This document shows positions 7,901 through 15,401 of a stretch of DNA of 56,069 nt, piece after piece. The translations under genes and the position numbers were made by a program. Source of the stretch: Gemmatimonadales bacterium (lineage in GTDB: Bacteria > Gemmatimonadota > Gemmatimonadetes > Gemmatimonadales > GWC2-71-9); contig JAICJD010000003.1 of assembly GCA_025928645.1 (NCBI GenBank), positions 1-56,069 of the forward strand, in the 5' to 3' direction. Under the pieces are notes generated by a model that had not been told where the DNA came from, searched no databases, and was given only the letters and a program-made list of their open reading frames with translations. Every line of letters begins with the position of its first letter. Position 1 is the stretch's first letter.

Positions 7901-8788
7901 ATGTCGACCCTCGCGCCGGTTCTTCGCTGGTATCACGTCGGCGTCACGCTCGCGCTGGCGGCCGTGGCGCCGGTGAGCTCCGCCCGGGCAGCGGGTCCGG
8001 CCGGCCCGGACGACGCGATCCGGGCAGCCGCGCAGCCCGCCGACTCCCCCGCGGTGCGTCTTACCGTGGCCCAGCTCAAGGCTCGCCTGGCCGCCGCCAC
8101 GCAGAGCGCGCCGGCCGATCTCTCGAATACCGACCTGAGCGGGCTGGACCTCACCAAGCTCGACTTCAAGCACGCGACGCTCACTGGCGCCACGCTCGCC
8201 AACAGCAAGCTGGCCGGCGCGAACCTGTTCTCGTGCGACCTCACCGGCGCCAACCTGAGCGGCGCCGACCTGTCGCACGCGAACCTCGACGGCACCGTGC
8301 TCCGCCGCGCCGACCTGCAGCGCGCCAACCTTCAGGGGGCGAGCCTGTTCGCCACGATCATCGAGGGCGCGGACCTGCGCGGGGCCAACTTGTCGGGCAC
8401 TCGCGTCATCGGCTATCTCCGGAGCGCGAAGCTGGCCGGCGCGATCATGCGCGACGCCAACATGGGCGCCGACCCCAGCAATCAGTCGATGGGAGTGATG
8501 CGCGCCACGTTCGTCGGCGCCGATCTGACCGGCGCGGACCTCACCGGCACCAACCTGTACAAGGCGGACCTTTCGCACGCGACGCTCGCCAAGGCTCGCC
8601 TGGTCCGGGCCACGCTCAGCAACGCCGAGCTGGTCCAGACCGATCTCACCCATGCCGATCTGACCGGCGCCAAGCTGGACAAGGCCAATCTGGACGGCGC
8701 AGACTTCACCGGGGCCGTCGGGCTGGACCAGGTTCAGGGTCTGGCCGAGGCGCGCAACCGAGACAAGGCAACCTTCGATGCCAAGTAA
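7901..8788 (+). CDS. Exported pentapeptide-repeat protein
   Basis: A 295-residue protein with a signal peptide (first 31 residues, ending SARAA) and about 40 tandem A(D/N)LXX units from residue 70 to the C-terminus, which form a right-handed quadrilateral beta-helix. The repeat is interrupted in the middle by a segment around MGADPSNQSMG. Function is unknown; pentapeptide helices are structural or bind partner proteins. It lies between the xox genes and a PQQ-associated beta-propeller gene, whose start overlaps its stop, so a periplasmic accessory role in the methanol oxidation system is plausible. Confidence 0.8.
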   Translation: MSTLAPVLRWYHVGVTLALAAVAPVSSARAAGPAGPDDAIRAAAQPADSPAVRLTVAQLKARLAAATQSAPADLSNTDLSGLDLTKLDFKHATLTGATLANSKLAGANLFSCDLTGANLSGADLSHANLDGTVLRRADLQRANLQGASLFATIIEGADLRGANLSGTRVIGYLRSAKLAGAIMRDANMGADPSNQSMGVMRATFVGADLTGADLTGTNLYKADLSHATLAKARLVRATLSNAELVQTDLTHADLTGAKLDKANLDGADFTGAVGLDQVQGLAEARNRDKATFDAK

Positions 8789-9860
8789 GATCCCTTCCTT
8801 CGCCCTCATCCTGCTCGCCGCCGCGTGCGGCCGGGGCGAGACTGCCCGACCCGCCGCCGATTCGTCGGCCACGCCCGGCTCGGTCGCGGGCCCGCAGGAG
8901 AGCGGGCTGCTCGCCTACGTCACCAACGAGGGCTCGGAGGAACTTTCGATCATCAACACCGGTACCGACAGCGTCGTGGCCACGATCCCCGTGGGCACCC
9001 GTCCGCGGGGCCTCCGAGTGAGTTCGGACGGGAAGACCATCTTCGTCGCGCTGAGCGGCAGCCCTCGCTGCCCGCCGACCATGCCCGACGAGGAATGCGA
9101 GAAGCTCAAAGCCGACAAGTCGAAGGACGGCGTGGCCGTGGTGGACGCCGCCGCCCGCAAGGTGTCGCGGGTGCTCCCCGGCGGCTCCGACCCCGAGGCG
9201 TTCGATATCAGCAAGGACGGCGGCACGCTCTACGTCTCGAACGAAGACGCGGGCACCGCCTCGATCGTGGACGTGGCGAGCGGGAAGATCCGGGCGACGG
9301 TCCCGGTCGGCACCGAGCCCGAGGGTGTGGAGGTGACGCCCGACGGCAAGCAGGTGTGGGTGACGGGCGAGACCGCGCACAACGTCACCATCCTCGACGC
9401 CGGGTCGGGCAAGGTGCTCGGCAGGGTCGAGGTCGGGAAGCGGCCGCGCTCGGTCGCGTTCACCCCCGACGGGGCCCGCGCCTACGTGCCGTGCGAGGTG
9501 GACGGCACCGTGTGGGTGGTCGACGTCCGCGCGCGGAAGAAGGTCGCGGTGCTCACGATGCCCAAGGATTCGAAGCCCATGGGCTCGGCGATGTCTCCCG
9601 ACGGCCGGCGGGTGTACGTCTCCACCGGCCGGGGCGGCGCCGTGGCCGCCATCGACGTGGCGTCCGACTCGATCGCGGCGGTCGTGCCGGTGGGGCAGCG
9701 GCCCTGGGGCATCGCCCTCACGCCTGACGGGAAGACCCTGTACACCGCCAACGGACCGTCCAACGACGTGAGCGTCGTGGACACCGACAGCATGAAGGTC
9801 CGCCAGAAGATCCCGGTCGGGAAGCTTCCGTGGGGCGTCGCAATCGGCGAGGCGCCGTGA
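8778..9860 (+). CDS. YVTN-type beta-propeller lipoprotein
   Basis: A 360-residue lipoprotein: lipobox LLAAAC with lipidated C17, followed by a Ser/Ala/Pro linker and about seven YVTN/NHL-type beta-propeller repeats (for example LAYVTNEGSEELSIINT, LYVSNEDAGTASIVD, LYTANGPSNDVSVVD). This matches the PQQ-dependent catabolism-associated propeller family, found beside quinoprotein alcohol dehydrogenases. ATG 8778 overlaps the end of the pentapeptide gene by 11 bases. It probably acts in the periplasm as a scaffold for the quinoprotein system; no catalytic residue can be assigned. Confidence 0.82.
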   Translation: MPSKIPSFALILLAAACGRGETARPAADSSATPGSVAGPQESGLLAYVTNEGSEELSIINTGTDSVVATIPVGTRPRGLRVSSDGKTIFVALSGSPRCPPTMPDEECEKLKADKSKDGVAVVDAAARKVSRVLPGGSDPEAFDISKDGGTLYVSNEDAGTASIVDVASGKIRATVPVGTEPEGVEVTPDGKQVWVTGETAHNVTILDAGSGKVLGRVEVGKRPRSVAFTPDGARAYVPCEVDGTVWVVDVRARKKVAVLTMPKDSKPMGSAMSPDGRRVYVSTGRGGAVAAIDVASDSIAAVVPVGQRPWGIALTPDGKTLYTANGPSNDVSVVDTDSMKVRQKIPVGKLPWGVAIGEAP

Positions 9861-10339
9861 ACGCCGGCTGGCTCTGCGCTCTGGCGGCGCTTCCTCTCCT
9901 CGCCTCCGCCGGCGGCGACCCCCTGACCTTCGCGCTGGACGCGGAGGCGGGCGCAGCCATGCACGATCTCTGGCGGTCCAGCGTGGCCGCCCGCACCGAG
10001 CAGGTGGCCTGCCTGGCCAGCGTGATCCGGGGGGACACGCTCCGCATCACCCGGGTCCGCCCGCTCACGAGCGGCGCCGACTCCATGGCCGTGTCCGCAC
10101 AGGCCTCGCTCGACCTCTGCGGCCCGCCCGAGTGGCAGGGCACGGTCCACACCCATATCGCCATGACGCCGGGGCAGCGACCCTACTCGCTGTTCTCGGG
10201 GGCGGACCGGGGAGTCATGCTCATGTGGTGGCGCCGATGGAAGACCGACGGGACCTTCTGTCTGCTCTACGCGGAGGACCAGGCCCATTGCGAGATCGAC
10301 GGCTCGCACGTGGTGATCCTCCCCAGCGGCAAGTATTGA
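9857..10339 (+). CDS. Exported JAMM/MPN-like protein, copy 1
   Basis: A 160-residue protein with a signal peptide (about 18 residues). It carries what looks like a divergent JAMM zinc-protease signature: E48 in a short strand (EQVACL), H98-T-H100 in GTVHTH, and S114-G-A-D117. In the canonical motif the HxH to SxxD spacing is 7; here it is 13. Four cysteines are shared with the next gene, suggesting disulfides in the periplasm. GTG 9857 overlaps the propeller stop (GTGA). Prokaryotic JAB proteins are normally cytoplasmic, so an exported pair is unusual. Enzyme activity is unproven. Confidence 0.6.
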   Translation: MNAGWLCALAALPLLASAGGDPLTFALDAEAGAAMHDLWRSSVAARTEQVACLASVIRGDTLRITRVRPLTSGADSMAVSAQASLDLCGPPEWQGTVHTHIAMTPGQRPYSLFSGADRGVMLMWWRRWKTDGTFCLLYAEDQAHCEIDGSHVVILPSGKY

Positions 10340-10884
10340 CGCAAGGCGTCGTCGTCGCCGCGGCGGTGGTCGCCCTGGCGGCGGGCACGCCCGCGGCGGC
10401 ACAGCGCGCGGCCGGCGCCGACACCTCGGCCGCGGCGGCCGACAGTCTGCGGGTGCCTCCCGCGTTCCGCTTCAGCCAGGAGGCCGGCCTCGGCCTCAGG
10501 GCCATGTGGGAGGAAAGCGTCGCGGCCAAGCAGGAGCGGGTGGCGTGTCTCAGCGCCACCATCCGGAACGACACCGTGTTCGTCGCCCGCATCCTGGAGC
10601 TGGCGTCCCACGAAGCCGACTCGATGAGCATCGGGAGCGAGGGGTCGATCGAGCGGTGTGGCCCGCCCGAATGGTCCGGCACGGTCCACACCCACGTCGC
10701 GCTCTACACCGAAGACAGTCCTTCCATGCGCTTCTCGGCCCAGGACCGCGGCGTGATGAGCCGCTGGTATCAGCGCTGGCACGCCGACGGCGTGTTCTGC
10801 CTGGTCTACAGCGCCAGGGACGCGCATTGCGAGGCGGACGGCGTGGTCGGGGGTATGCGGTCGGCGCCGGTCATCGTGCGCTGA
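10336..10884 (+). CDS. Exported JAMM/MPN-like protein, copy 2
   Basis: A 182-residue paralogue of the preceding protein, with CGPPEW and GTVHTH shared exactly. The putative metal-site residues E67, H118, H120, S134 and D137 keep the same spacing as copy 1. The likely start is TTG 10336, overlapping the previous stop (TTGA); it gives a hydrophobic leader ending near PAAAQ but with few basic residues, so the start is uncertain. It is the last gene of a run with 4-11 base overlaps beginning at the pentapeptide gene. A repeat element follows directly. Confidence 0.6.
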   Translation: MTQGVVVAAAVVALAAGTPAAAQRAAGADTSAAAADSLRVPPAFRFSQEAGLGLRAMWEESVAAKQERVACLSATIRNDTVFVARILELASHEADSMSIGSEGSIERCGPPEWSGTVHTHVALYTEDSPSMRFSAQDRGVMSRWYQRWHADGVFCLVYSARDAHCEADGVVGGMRSAPVIVR

Positions 10885-10913
10885 CCGGGGATCGCGCGCG
10901 GCAGCCGGGCTTC

Positions 10914-11223
10914 CGGGTCCCTGACAGTTCACCACGGAACCACGGAAAACACGGACAAGGGCCACGGAAAAGGCGTTTGGTCGACAGCACACCGGCGTTG
11001 GTCGTGGAGCAGGGACCGCGCCGGTGTGCGGTTGACCACCTGCTGTTCTCCGTGGTTTCCTCCGTGCCCCTCCGTGCCTCCGTGGTTCGCTTGTTCCATC
11101 AGCCCCGAGCTCCACTGGTGTGCTGTCACACCACTAGCAGTTTTCCGTGGCCGTTGTCCGTGTTTTCCGTGGTTCCGTGGTGAACTGTCTGGGACCCGGA
11201 ACCAGCCCGGTGTGCCGTTGACC
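10914..11223. repeat. Modular CACGGA inverted-repeat element, copy A
   Basis: An intergenic palindromic element of about 310 bases between two convergent genes. The left arm contains TTCACCACGGAACCACGG (10929-10946) then AAAACACGGAC; the right arm has the complement ending at about 11183. Inside, GCACACCGGCG-type boundary motifs flank a smaller hairpin (about 10987-11030), and a reverse-oriented CACGGA array follows. It encodes no plausible protein. Copies B (42022), C (44935) and fragment D (17041) share the same modules. Confidence 0.85.
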
Positions 11224-11341
11224 AGAGGCCGTTCTCAGTGGCCCTGTCCGCCTCCGTGGTGACCGTCCGACCCGGAACCCCGAACGGAAGAGGGCATGCC
11301 GCCACGGCATGCCCCCTCGGTCTGCGTCAGCGCGGGCGTCG
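11224..11341. terminator. Hairpin at the 3' end of the doxX gene
   Basis: GGGCATGCCG (11292-11301) pairs with CGGCATGCCC (11305-11314) around CCA. It lies between repeat copy A and the minus-strand doxX gene and could terminate transcription from either side. No strong T-run is present. The rest of this stretch holds a degenerate piece of the CACGGA repeat near 11250-11265 and nothing else I can support. Confidence 0.5.
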
Positions 11342-11884
11342 TCAGGAGAACGGTCGTCGGGCGAGGAACGAGCCCGGCCGCGCGGTCCAGAGCCGCGCGT
11401 CGAGGCCCCAGGTCCGGCCGGCCCGAGCCCCGAAGAAGCAGATCATGAGCGTCACCAGCACCAGGTGGAATCCCTGCTGGCCGGGAGACATCCACTGCGT
11501 CGCCAGCCCGTAGTTGGTCGCCAGCACGAGCCCCGCCAGCGACGCCACCCCCGTGAGCAGCCCGAGCGTGAGGCCGATGCCCGTGATCGTCTCCCCGATG
11601 GCCGTGAGCTGCGCGAAGGTCTCCGGGTGGGTCAGCACCGTGTTCTCGAGGAAGTGTTTGTAGAACAGTATCGGATTTCCCTCCGCCTGCTTGCTCACGA
11701 TCTTGGGCATGGTGCTGATCCAGCGCGCCGACGCGCCGGGCAGCGGCACCACCCCGCCCACCATCACGATGCCCAGCTTGGTGATAACCGCCTTGGCGAA
11801 GTACAGCCCCACGACGATGCGCGCGACGGCGAGCCAGCGGTCGGGGTGGGACATGCTCGCGGCGGTGCGGGTCGCGTAGGCCAT
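11342..11884 (-). CDS. DoxX-family membrane protein
   Basis: A 180-residue integral membrane protein with about four hydrophobic helices (around residues 20-45, 90-115, 120-140 and 145-160), matching the DoxX/DoxD-like family. These proteins are linked to quinone or thiol redox processes, but no specific substrate can be read here. The start ATG 11884 gives MAYATRTAASMSHPDRW before the first helix; a second ATG at residue 11 is possible. It follows the prolyl oligopeptidase gene by 39 bases on the same strand and may be cotranscribed. Confidence 0.75.
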   Translation of the reverse strand: MAYATRTAASMSHPDRWLAVARIVVGLYFAKAVITKLGIVMVGGVVPLPGASARWISTMPKIVSKQAEGNPILFYKHFLENTVLTHPETFAQLTAIGETITGIGLTLGLLTGVASLAGLVLATNYGLATQWMSPGQQGFHLVLVTLMICFFGARAGRTWGLDARLWTARPGSFLARRPFS

Positions 11885-11923
11885 CGGCGGGGGCTCCTCG
11901 GTTCGGGTCGGTCCTGCGCTGTG

Positions 11924-13978
11924 CTAAACCTCCACCCCAAGCTCCGAAAACACAAACGACCAGGTGTCGGTCAACTCCTCCAGTACCTTGGCCAGCGGCT
12001 TCCCCGCCCCATGGCCGGCTCTCGCCTCGAGCCGCAGGAGCACGGGGCGGCCGGACGTCGTTGCCGCCTGAAGGCGGGCGGCCATCTTCCGCGCGTGCAT
12101 GGGATCGACCCGGGTGTCGCTCTCTGCGGTGGCGAGGAGGACCGCCGGATACGCGACGCCCGCCTGCACCTGATGATAAGGCGAATATGCCCGGAGCCAG
12201 CCGTAGGCTTCGGCGTCCTCGGGCGAGCCGTATTCGGGAATCCAGAGCCGCGCGATCAGGAACCGGTGGTAGCGCAGCATGTCGAGCAGCGGCACCTGGA
12301 TGACCACGGCGCGGAACAGCTCGGGCCGCTGCGTGAGCACCGCGCCCATGAGAAGGCCGCCGTTCGAGCCTCCCGCGGCCGCGAGCCGCTCCGGCCGGGT
12401 ATAGCGCTCGCGCACGAGCCACTCCGCGGCCGCGATGAAGTCGTCGAAGCTGTTCTGCTTGCGGCCCAGCATGCCGCCCTGGTGCCAGGCCTCGCCGTAC
12501 TCCCCGCCGCCCCGAATGTTGGGAATGGCGACCAGCCCGCCGCGCTCGAGCCAGAGCAGCAGCGAGCGCGAGAAGGCCGGCGTCATGCTGATGTTGAACC
12601 CGCCGTAACCCGTGAGATACGTCGGCGCCGTTCCATCCCGGGCGAGGCCGCGCCGGTGGACCAGGAACATGGTCACCTCCGTGCCGTCGCGCGAGCGCAC
12701 CGCCGCCTGGCTCACTTCGTACCGTTCGGGCTCCACGTCTGCCTCGACCCTCCGCCAGAGCTCCTGCTCTCCGGACTCCACGTCGAGCCGGTACACGGTC
12801 GGCGGCACGGTGTACGACGAGAACCCGTAGAACAGCTCGCGGCCGTCCCACTCCGCGCCGAGGCCGAACAGGCTGCCGAGCGCCGGCAGCGGCACTTCCC
12901 GGCGAAGGCCGCCGTCCAGGTCGGCGAGGCGCAGGCGGGATGACGCGCGCTCGAGGTAGCTCAAGGCGAGCCGGTCGCCCAGGACGCTCGCGCCCTCGAG
13001 CACCGCCTCGGGCCGGGGGGGCACCAGCTCGCGCCAGTGGCCGCGCTCGGGACGTTCCGGATCGACCTCGTACATGCGGTAGGTCGGCGCGTCGAGGTTG
13101 GTCCGGAGATACAGACGTCCGCGCACGACCTCGCCGTCGAACGAGAACGGCAGGTTCTCGGCCACGGGCACGAGCGCCGGCGACACCGTGCCGCCCGCGC
13201 GGTCGCCGAGGTAGAGATCGGTCTGGTCGAACGTCCGGGCGACGCTCACCACGAGCCAGCGCCCGTCCGGCGACACGCTCATGCCCGGCCAGTGCTCCTT
13301 CTCCCTCGGCGCGAACACCAGCTCGTCGGCGTCGGGATCCATGCCGAGCCGGTGGAAGTAGATCGCGCGGTGGTAGTGCTCCTCGCCGTTGGGCACCGTG
13401 CCGGGCGCCGGATAGCGGGTGTAGTAGAAGCCCGAGCCCTCGGGCAGCCACGCGAGGTCCGCCGCCCGGGTGCGGTCGATCCGCTCGGCCAGCGCGGTGC
13501 CGTGCTCCACGTCGAGGACGTGCAGCACGCTCTGCTCGCTGCCGTCGCGCGAGAGCCCGTAGGCGAGAAGCCGGCCGTCGTCGCTCGGATAGTACCAGTC
13601 GAGGGCCGTAGTCCCGGCGGGGTCCAGCGCGTTGGGGTCCACGGCGACGCGATCGTCGCCGTGCACGCCTTCGCGTACGTAGAGCACGGGCTGGTTCTGG
13701 CGTCCGTCGCGGCGCAGGTAGAAATATCGCCCGCGCGCGGGCGCGGGCGCGCTGACGGCGCCGATCGCGAGCAGCTCATCGAGCCGCCGCCGGATCGCGT
13801 CGCGTCCCGGCACGGCAGCGAGCCAGCGCTCCGTCAGCGCGTTCTGCCGTTCGGTCCAGGCGCGGACCGCGGGATCGTCGCCGTCCTCGAGCCAGCGGTA
13901 GGGGTCGGCGACGGTGTCGCCGTGGAGGGTCTCGACCGCCTCGACCGTCGGGGTCGGGGGATACTCGGGCTCAGTCAC
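11924..13978 (-). CDS. Prolyl oligopeptidase (S9A serine peptidase)
   Basis: Cleaves short peptides after proline. The 684-residue protein has the S9A layout: a short N-terminal helical part (PPTPTVEAVETLHGDTVADPYRWLE), a seven-bladed propeller (about residues 75-425) and a C-terminal alpha/beta hydrolase domain. The nucleophile is S538 in GGSNGG, the acid is in SDTRVDP, and the histidine is in AGHGAG near the C-terminus. There is no signal peptide, so it is cytoplasmic, unlike some exported homologues. GTG 13978 is chosen because the family N-terminus begins there and it overlaps the pfkA stop by 8 bases. Confidence 0.92.
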   Translation of the reverse strand: MTEPEYPPTPTVEAVETLHGDTVADPYRWLEDGDDPAVRAWTERQNALTERWLAAVPGRDAIRRRLDELLAIGAVSAPAPARGRYFYLRRDGRQNQPVLYVREGVHGDDRVAVDPNALDPAGTTALDWYYPSDDGRLLAYGLSRDGSEQSVLHVLDVEHGTALAERIDRTRAADLAWLPEGSGFYYTRYPAPGTVPNGEEHYHRAIYFHRLGMDPDADELVFAPREKEHWPGMSVSPDGRWLVVSVARTFDQTDLYLGDRAGGTVSPALVPVAENLPFSFDGEVVRGRLYLRTNLDAPTYRMYEVDPERPERGHWRELVPPRPEAVLEGASVLGDRLALSYLERASSRLRLADLDGGLRREVPLPALGSLFGLGAEWDGRELFYGFSSYTVPPTVYRLDVESGEQELWRRVEADVEPERYEVSQAAVRSRDGTEVTMFLVHRRGLARDGTAPTYLTGYGGFNISMTPAFSRSLLLWLERGGLVAIPNIRGGGEYGEAWHQGGMLGRKQNSFDDFIAAAEWLVRERYTRPERLAAAGGSNGGLLMGAVLTQRPELFRAVVIQVPLLDMLRYHRFLIARLWIPEYGSPEDAEAYGWLRAYSPYHQVQAGVAYPAVLLATAESDTRVDPMHARKMAARLQAATTSGRPVLLRLEARAGHGAGKPLAKVLEELTDTWSFVFSELGVEV

Positions 13979-15050
13979 CCAGGCAGATCCCCAGGTCGCG
14001 GGCGGTGCGGATGGTGTCGCAGTCGAGCGGGACGAACTTGGCCCGGCCCACGACGTTCTCGAGCGGGATGCGGGTGATGTCCTGCCCGTTGAGGCCCACC
14101 ATCGTCCCGAACGCGCCCTCGGCGATCGCCCGCACGGCCGCGGCGCCGAACCGGAGCGCCAGCAGCCGGTCGTAGGTCGTGGGCGACCCGCCGCGCTGCA
14201 GATGCCCCAGGACGAGGGTCCGGGTCTCTTTGCCGGTGTGCACCTCGATGGCGCGGGCGACCTTGCTCGCGATCCCGCCGAGCCGGTCCACCGTGCCCAC
14301 GCCCCGCCGCTCGAGCAGCTCGATCGCCCCGTCCTTGGGACGGGCCCCCTCGGCGGCCACCACGATGCTGAAATGGCGGCCGGCCTCTTCGCGGCTGCGG
14401 ATCTTGCCGCACACCTTCTCGATGTCGAACGGGATCTCGGGCAGGAGGATGACGTCGGCGCTGCCGGAGAGGCCGCTGTAGAGCGCGATCCACCCGGCAT
14501 AGCGGCCCATCAGCTCGACCACGATCACGCGGTCGTGGCTCTCGGCGGTAGAGTGGAGCTTGTCGATCGCCTCGGTCGCGGTGCTCACGGCCGTGTCGAA
14601 CCCGAAGGTCCGCTGGGTGCTGCTCACGTCGTTGTCGATCGTCTTCGGCACGCACACCACCGGGAGCCCCTTGCGCCAGAGATCGTGCGAGATCTGCAGG
14701 CTCCCGTCGCCGCCGATAGAGACCAGCGCGTCGAAGCCGCTCGCCTGAAAGGCGGCCACGAGGTCGTCCGAGCGGTCGCGCTCGATGGCCTCGCCCTGAT
14801 CGTCCCGGGAGATGTAGCGGAAGGGATTGCCCCGATTGGTGGTGCCGAGAATCGTGCCGCCGAGGTGGGTGATCCCGCGGACCTCGGCCGGGCCGAGCGG
14901 GACGACGCCGTTGAAGGACAGCAGGCCCTCGTAGCCCCGCTGGATTCCGTAGGACTTCCAGCCCCGATGGTAGGCCGACAGCACGACCGCACGGATCACC
15001 GCATTCAACCCCGGCGCGTCGCCGCCGCCGGTGGAGATGGCAATCCGCAT
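13971..15050 (-). CDS. pfkA: 6-phosphofructokinase
   Basis: Phosphorylates fructose 6-phosphate to fructose 1,6-bisphosphate. The 359-residue protein starts MRIAISTGGGDAPGLN. The phosphoryl-donor site is GGDGS (residues 113-117), with glycine where pyrophosphate enzymes have aspartate. The catalytic loop is PKTIDND (135-141), with lysine as in group III enzymes. This G/K combination is the pattern of actinobacterial ATP-dependent group III PFKs, so ATP is the likely donor. The gene starts one base after the SelW-like gene and its end overlaps the peptidase gene. Confidence 0.93.
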   Translation of the reverse strand: MRIAISTGGGDAPGLNAVIRAVVLSAYHRGWKSYGIQRGYEGLLSFNGVVPLGPAEVRGITHLGGTILGTTNRGNPFRYISRDDQGEAIERDRSDDLVAAFQASGFDALVSIGGDGSLQISHDLWRKGLPVVCVPKTIDNDVSSTQRTFGFDTAVSTATEAIDKLHSTAESHDRVIVVELMGRYAGWIALYSGLSGSADVILLPEIPFDIEKVCGKIRSREEAGRHFSIVVAAEGARPKDGAIELLERRGVGTVDRLGGIASKVARAIEVHTGKETRTLVLGHLQRGGSPTTYDRLLALRFGAAAVRAIAEGAFGTMVGLNGQDITRIPLENVVGRAKFVPLDCDTIRTARDLGICLGD

Positions 15051-15051
15051 G

Positions 15052-15279
15052 TCAGCCCGACTGCCGGATCAAACGCATGATCTCCCCAGGCTCCGGATGC
15101 CGCCGGAGCGCCCGCTTGGAATAGATGAGTTTGCCGTCCACGGTCACCTCGAAGACACCGCCGGAAGATGGAATGAGACGGACCTCGGCGTCGGGCCACG
15201 CCTGCTTGAGCTCAGCCGCCAGACTGGCGGCTCGGGGTTGGTAGTTTCAGACGACGCAAAACTCGATAACCGCGCGCAT
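15052..15279 (-). CDS. selW: SelW-like selenoprotein (Rdx family, CXXU) with in-frame TGA
   Basis: A 75-residue SelT/SelW/SelH (Rdx) thioredoxin-like redox protein, readable only if codon 11 (TGA at 15249-15247) is selenocysteine. The reading is MRAVIEFCVVU then NYQPRAASLAAEL, with the CXXU motif exactly where SelW proteins carry it. The downstream part GGVFEVTVDGKLIYSKR continues the family match with no break. An AAGGAG ribosome site (15290-15285) sits 5 bases before the ATG. A hairpin with a GUC loop lies 22 bases after the TGA (see SECIS entry). The stop is one base before pfkA. A mutated Cys codon or sequencing error is the main alternative; selABC genes must exist elsewhere. Confidence 0.85.
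15214..15232 (-). promoter_or_regulatory. Putative bacterial SECIS hairpin
   Basis: Immediately downstream of the TGA codon, AGCCGCCA pairs perfectly with TGGCGGCT around a GTC apical loop. The loop begins 22 bases after the TGA and has G at its first position. This fits the bacterial SECIS consensus (upper stem of at least 4 pairs, loop G in the first two positions, loop 16-37 bases from UGA). It is coding for the Rdx protein at the same time. Confidence 0.7.
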
Positions 15280-15364
15280 TACGACTCCTTGTCGCATCGG
15301 GGATGCAGGCCGTCGAATCGTAGCGGAGACCGAAGAGCAATGCCAACCCTGGTGACGCGCCTCC

Positions 15365-15393
15365 TTGTCAGGCCTTCCCTGGAGCCGTATCTA
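15365..15393 (+). promoter_or_regulatory. Promoter of the OmpA gene, leaderless
   Basis: TTGTCA (15365-15370) and TATCTA (15388-15393) are separated by 17 bases. The predicted transcription start falls at or next to the ATG at 15402, so the mRNA would have essentially no 5' leader, and no ribosome site is visible. Confidence 0.6.
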
Positions 15394-15401
15394 TTTGGCT
15401 T

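Noticed and set aside
10914-11223. CRISPR array or IS element
   Set aside because: Repeats are palindromic and modular without regular unique spacers, and no transposase or cas gene lies in or near any copy.
11235-13451. Long open frame opposite and out of frame with the prolyl oligopeptidase gene
   Set aside because: Its translation is Arg/Ala/Gly-rich with no domain; it is a shadow of the peptidase and doxX genes.
15052-15279. Broken thioredoxin-like pseudogene
   Set aside because: The only interruption is one TGA at the CXXU position; the ribosome site, frame and SECIS-like hairpin are intact, so decay is less likely than selenocysteine.
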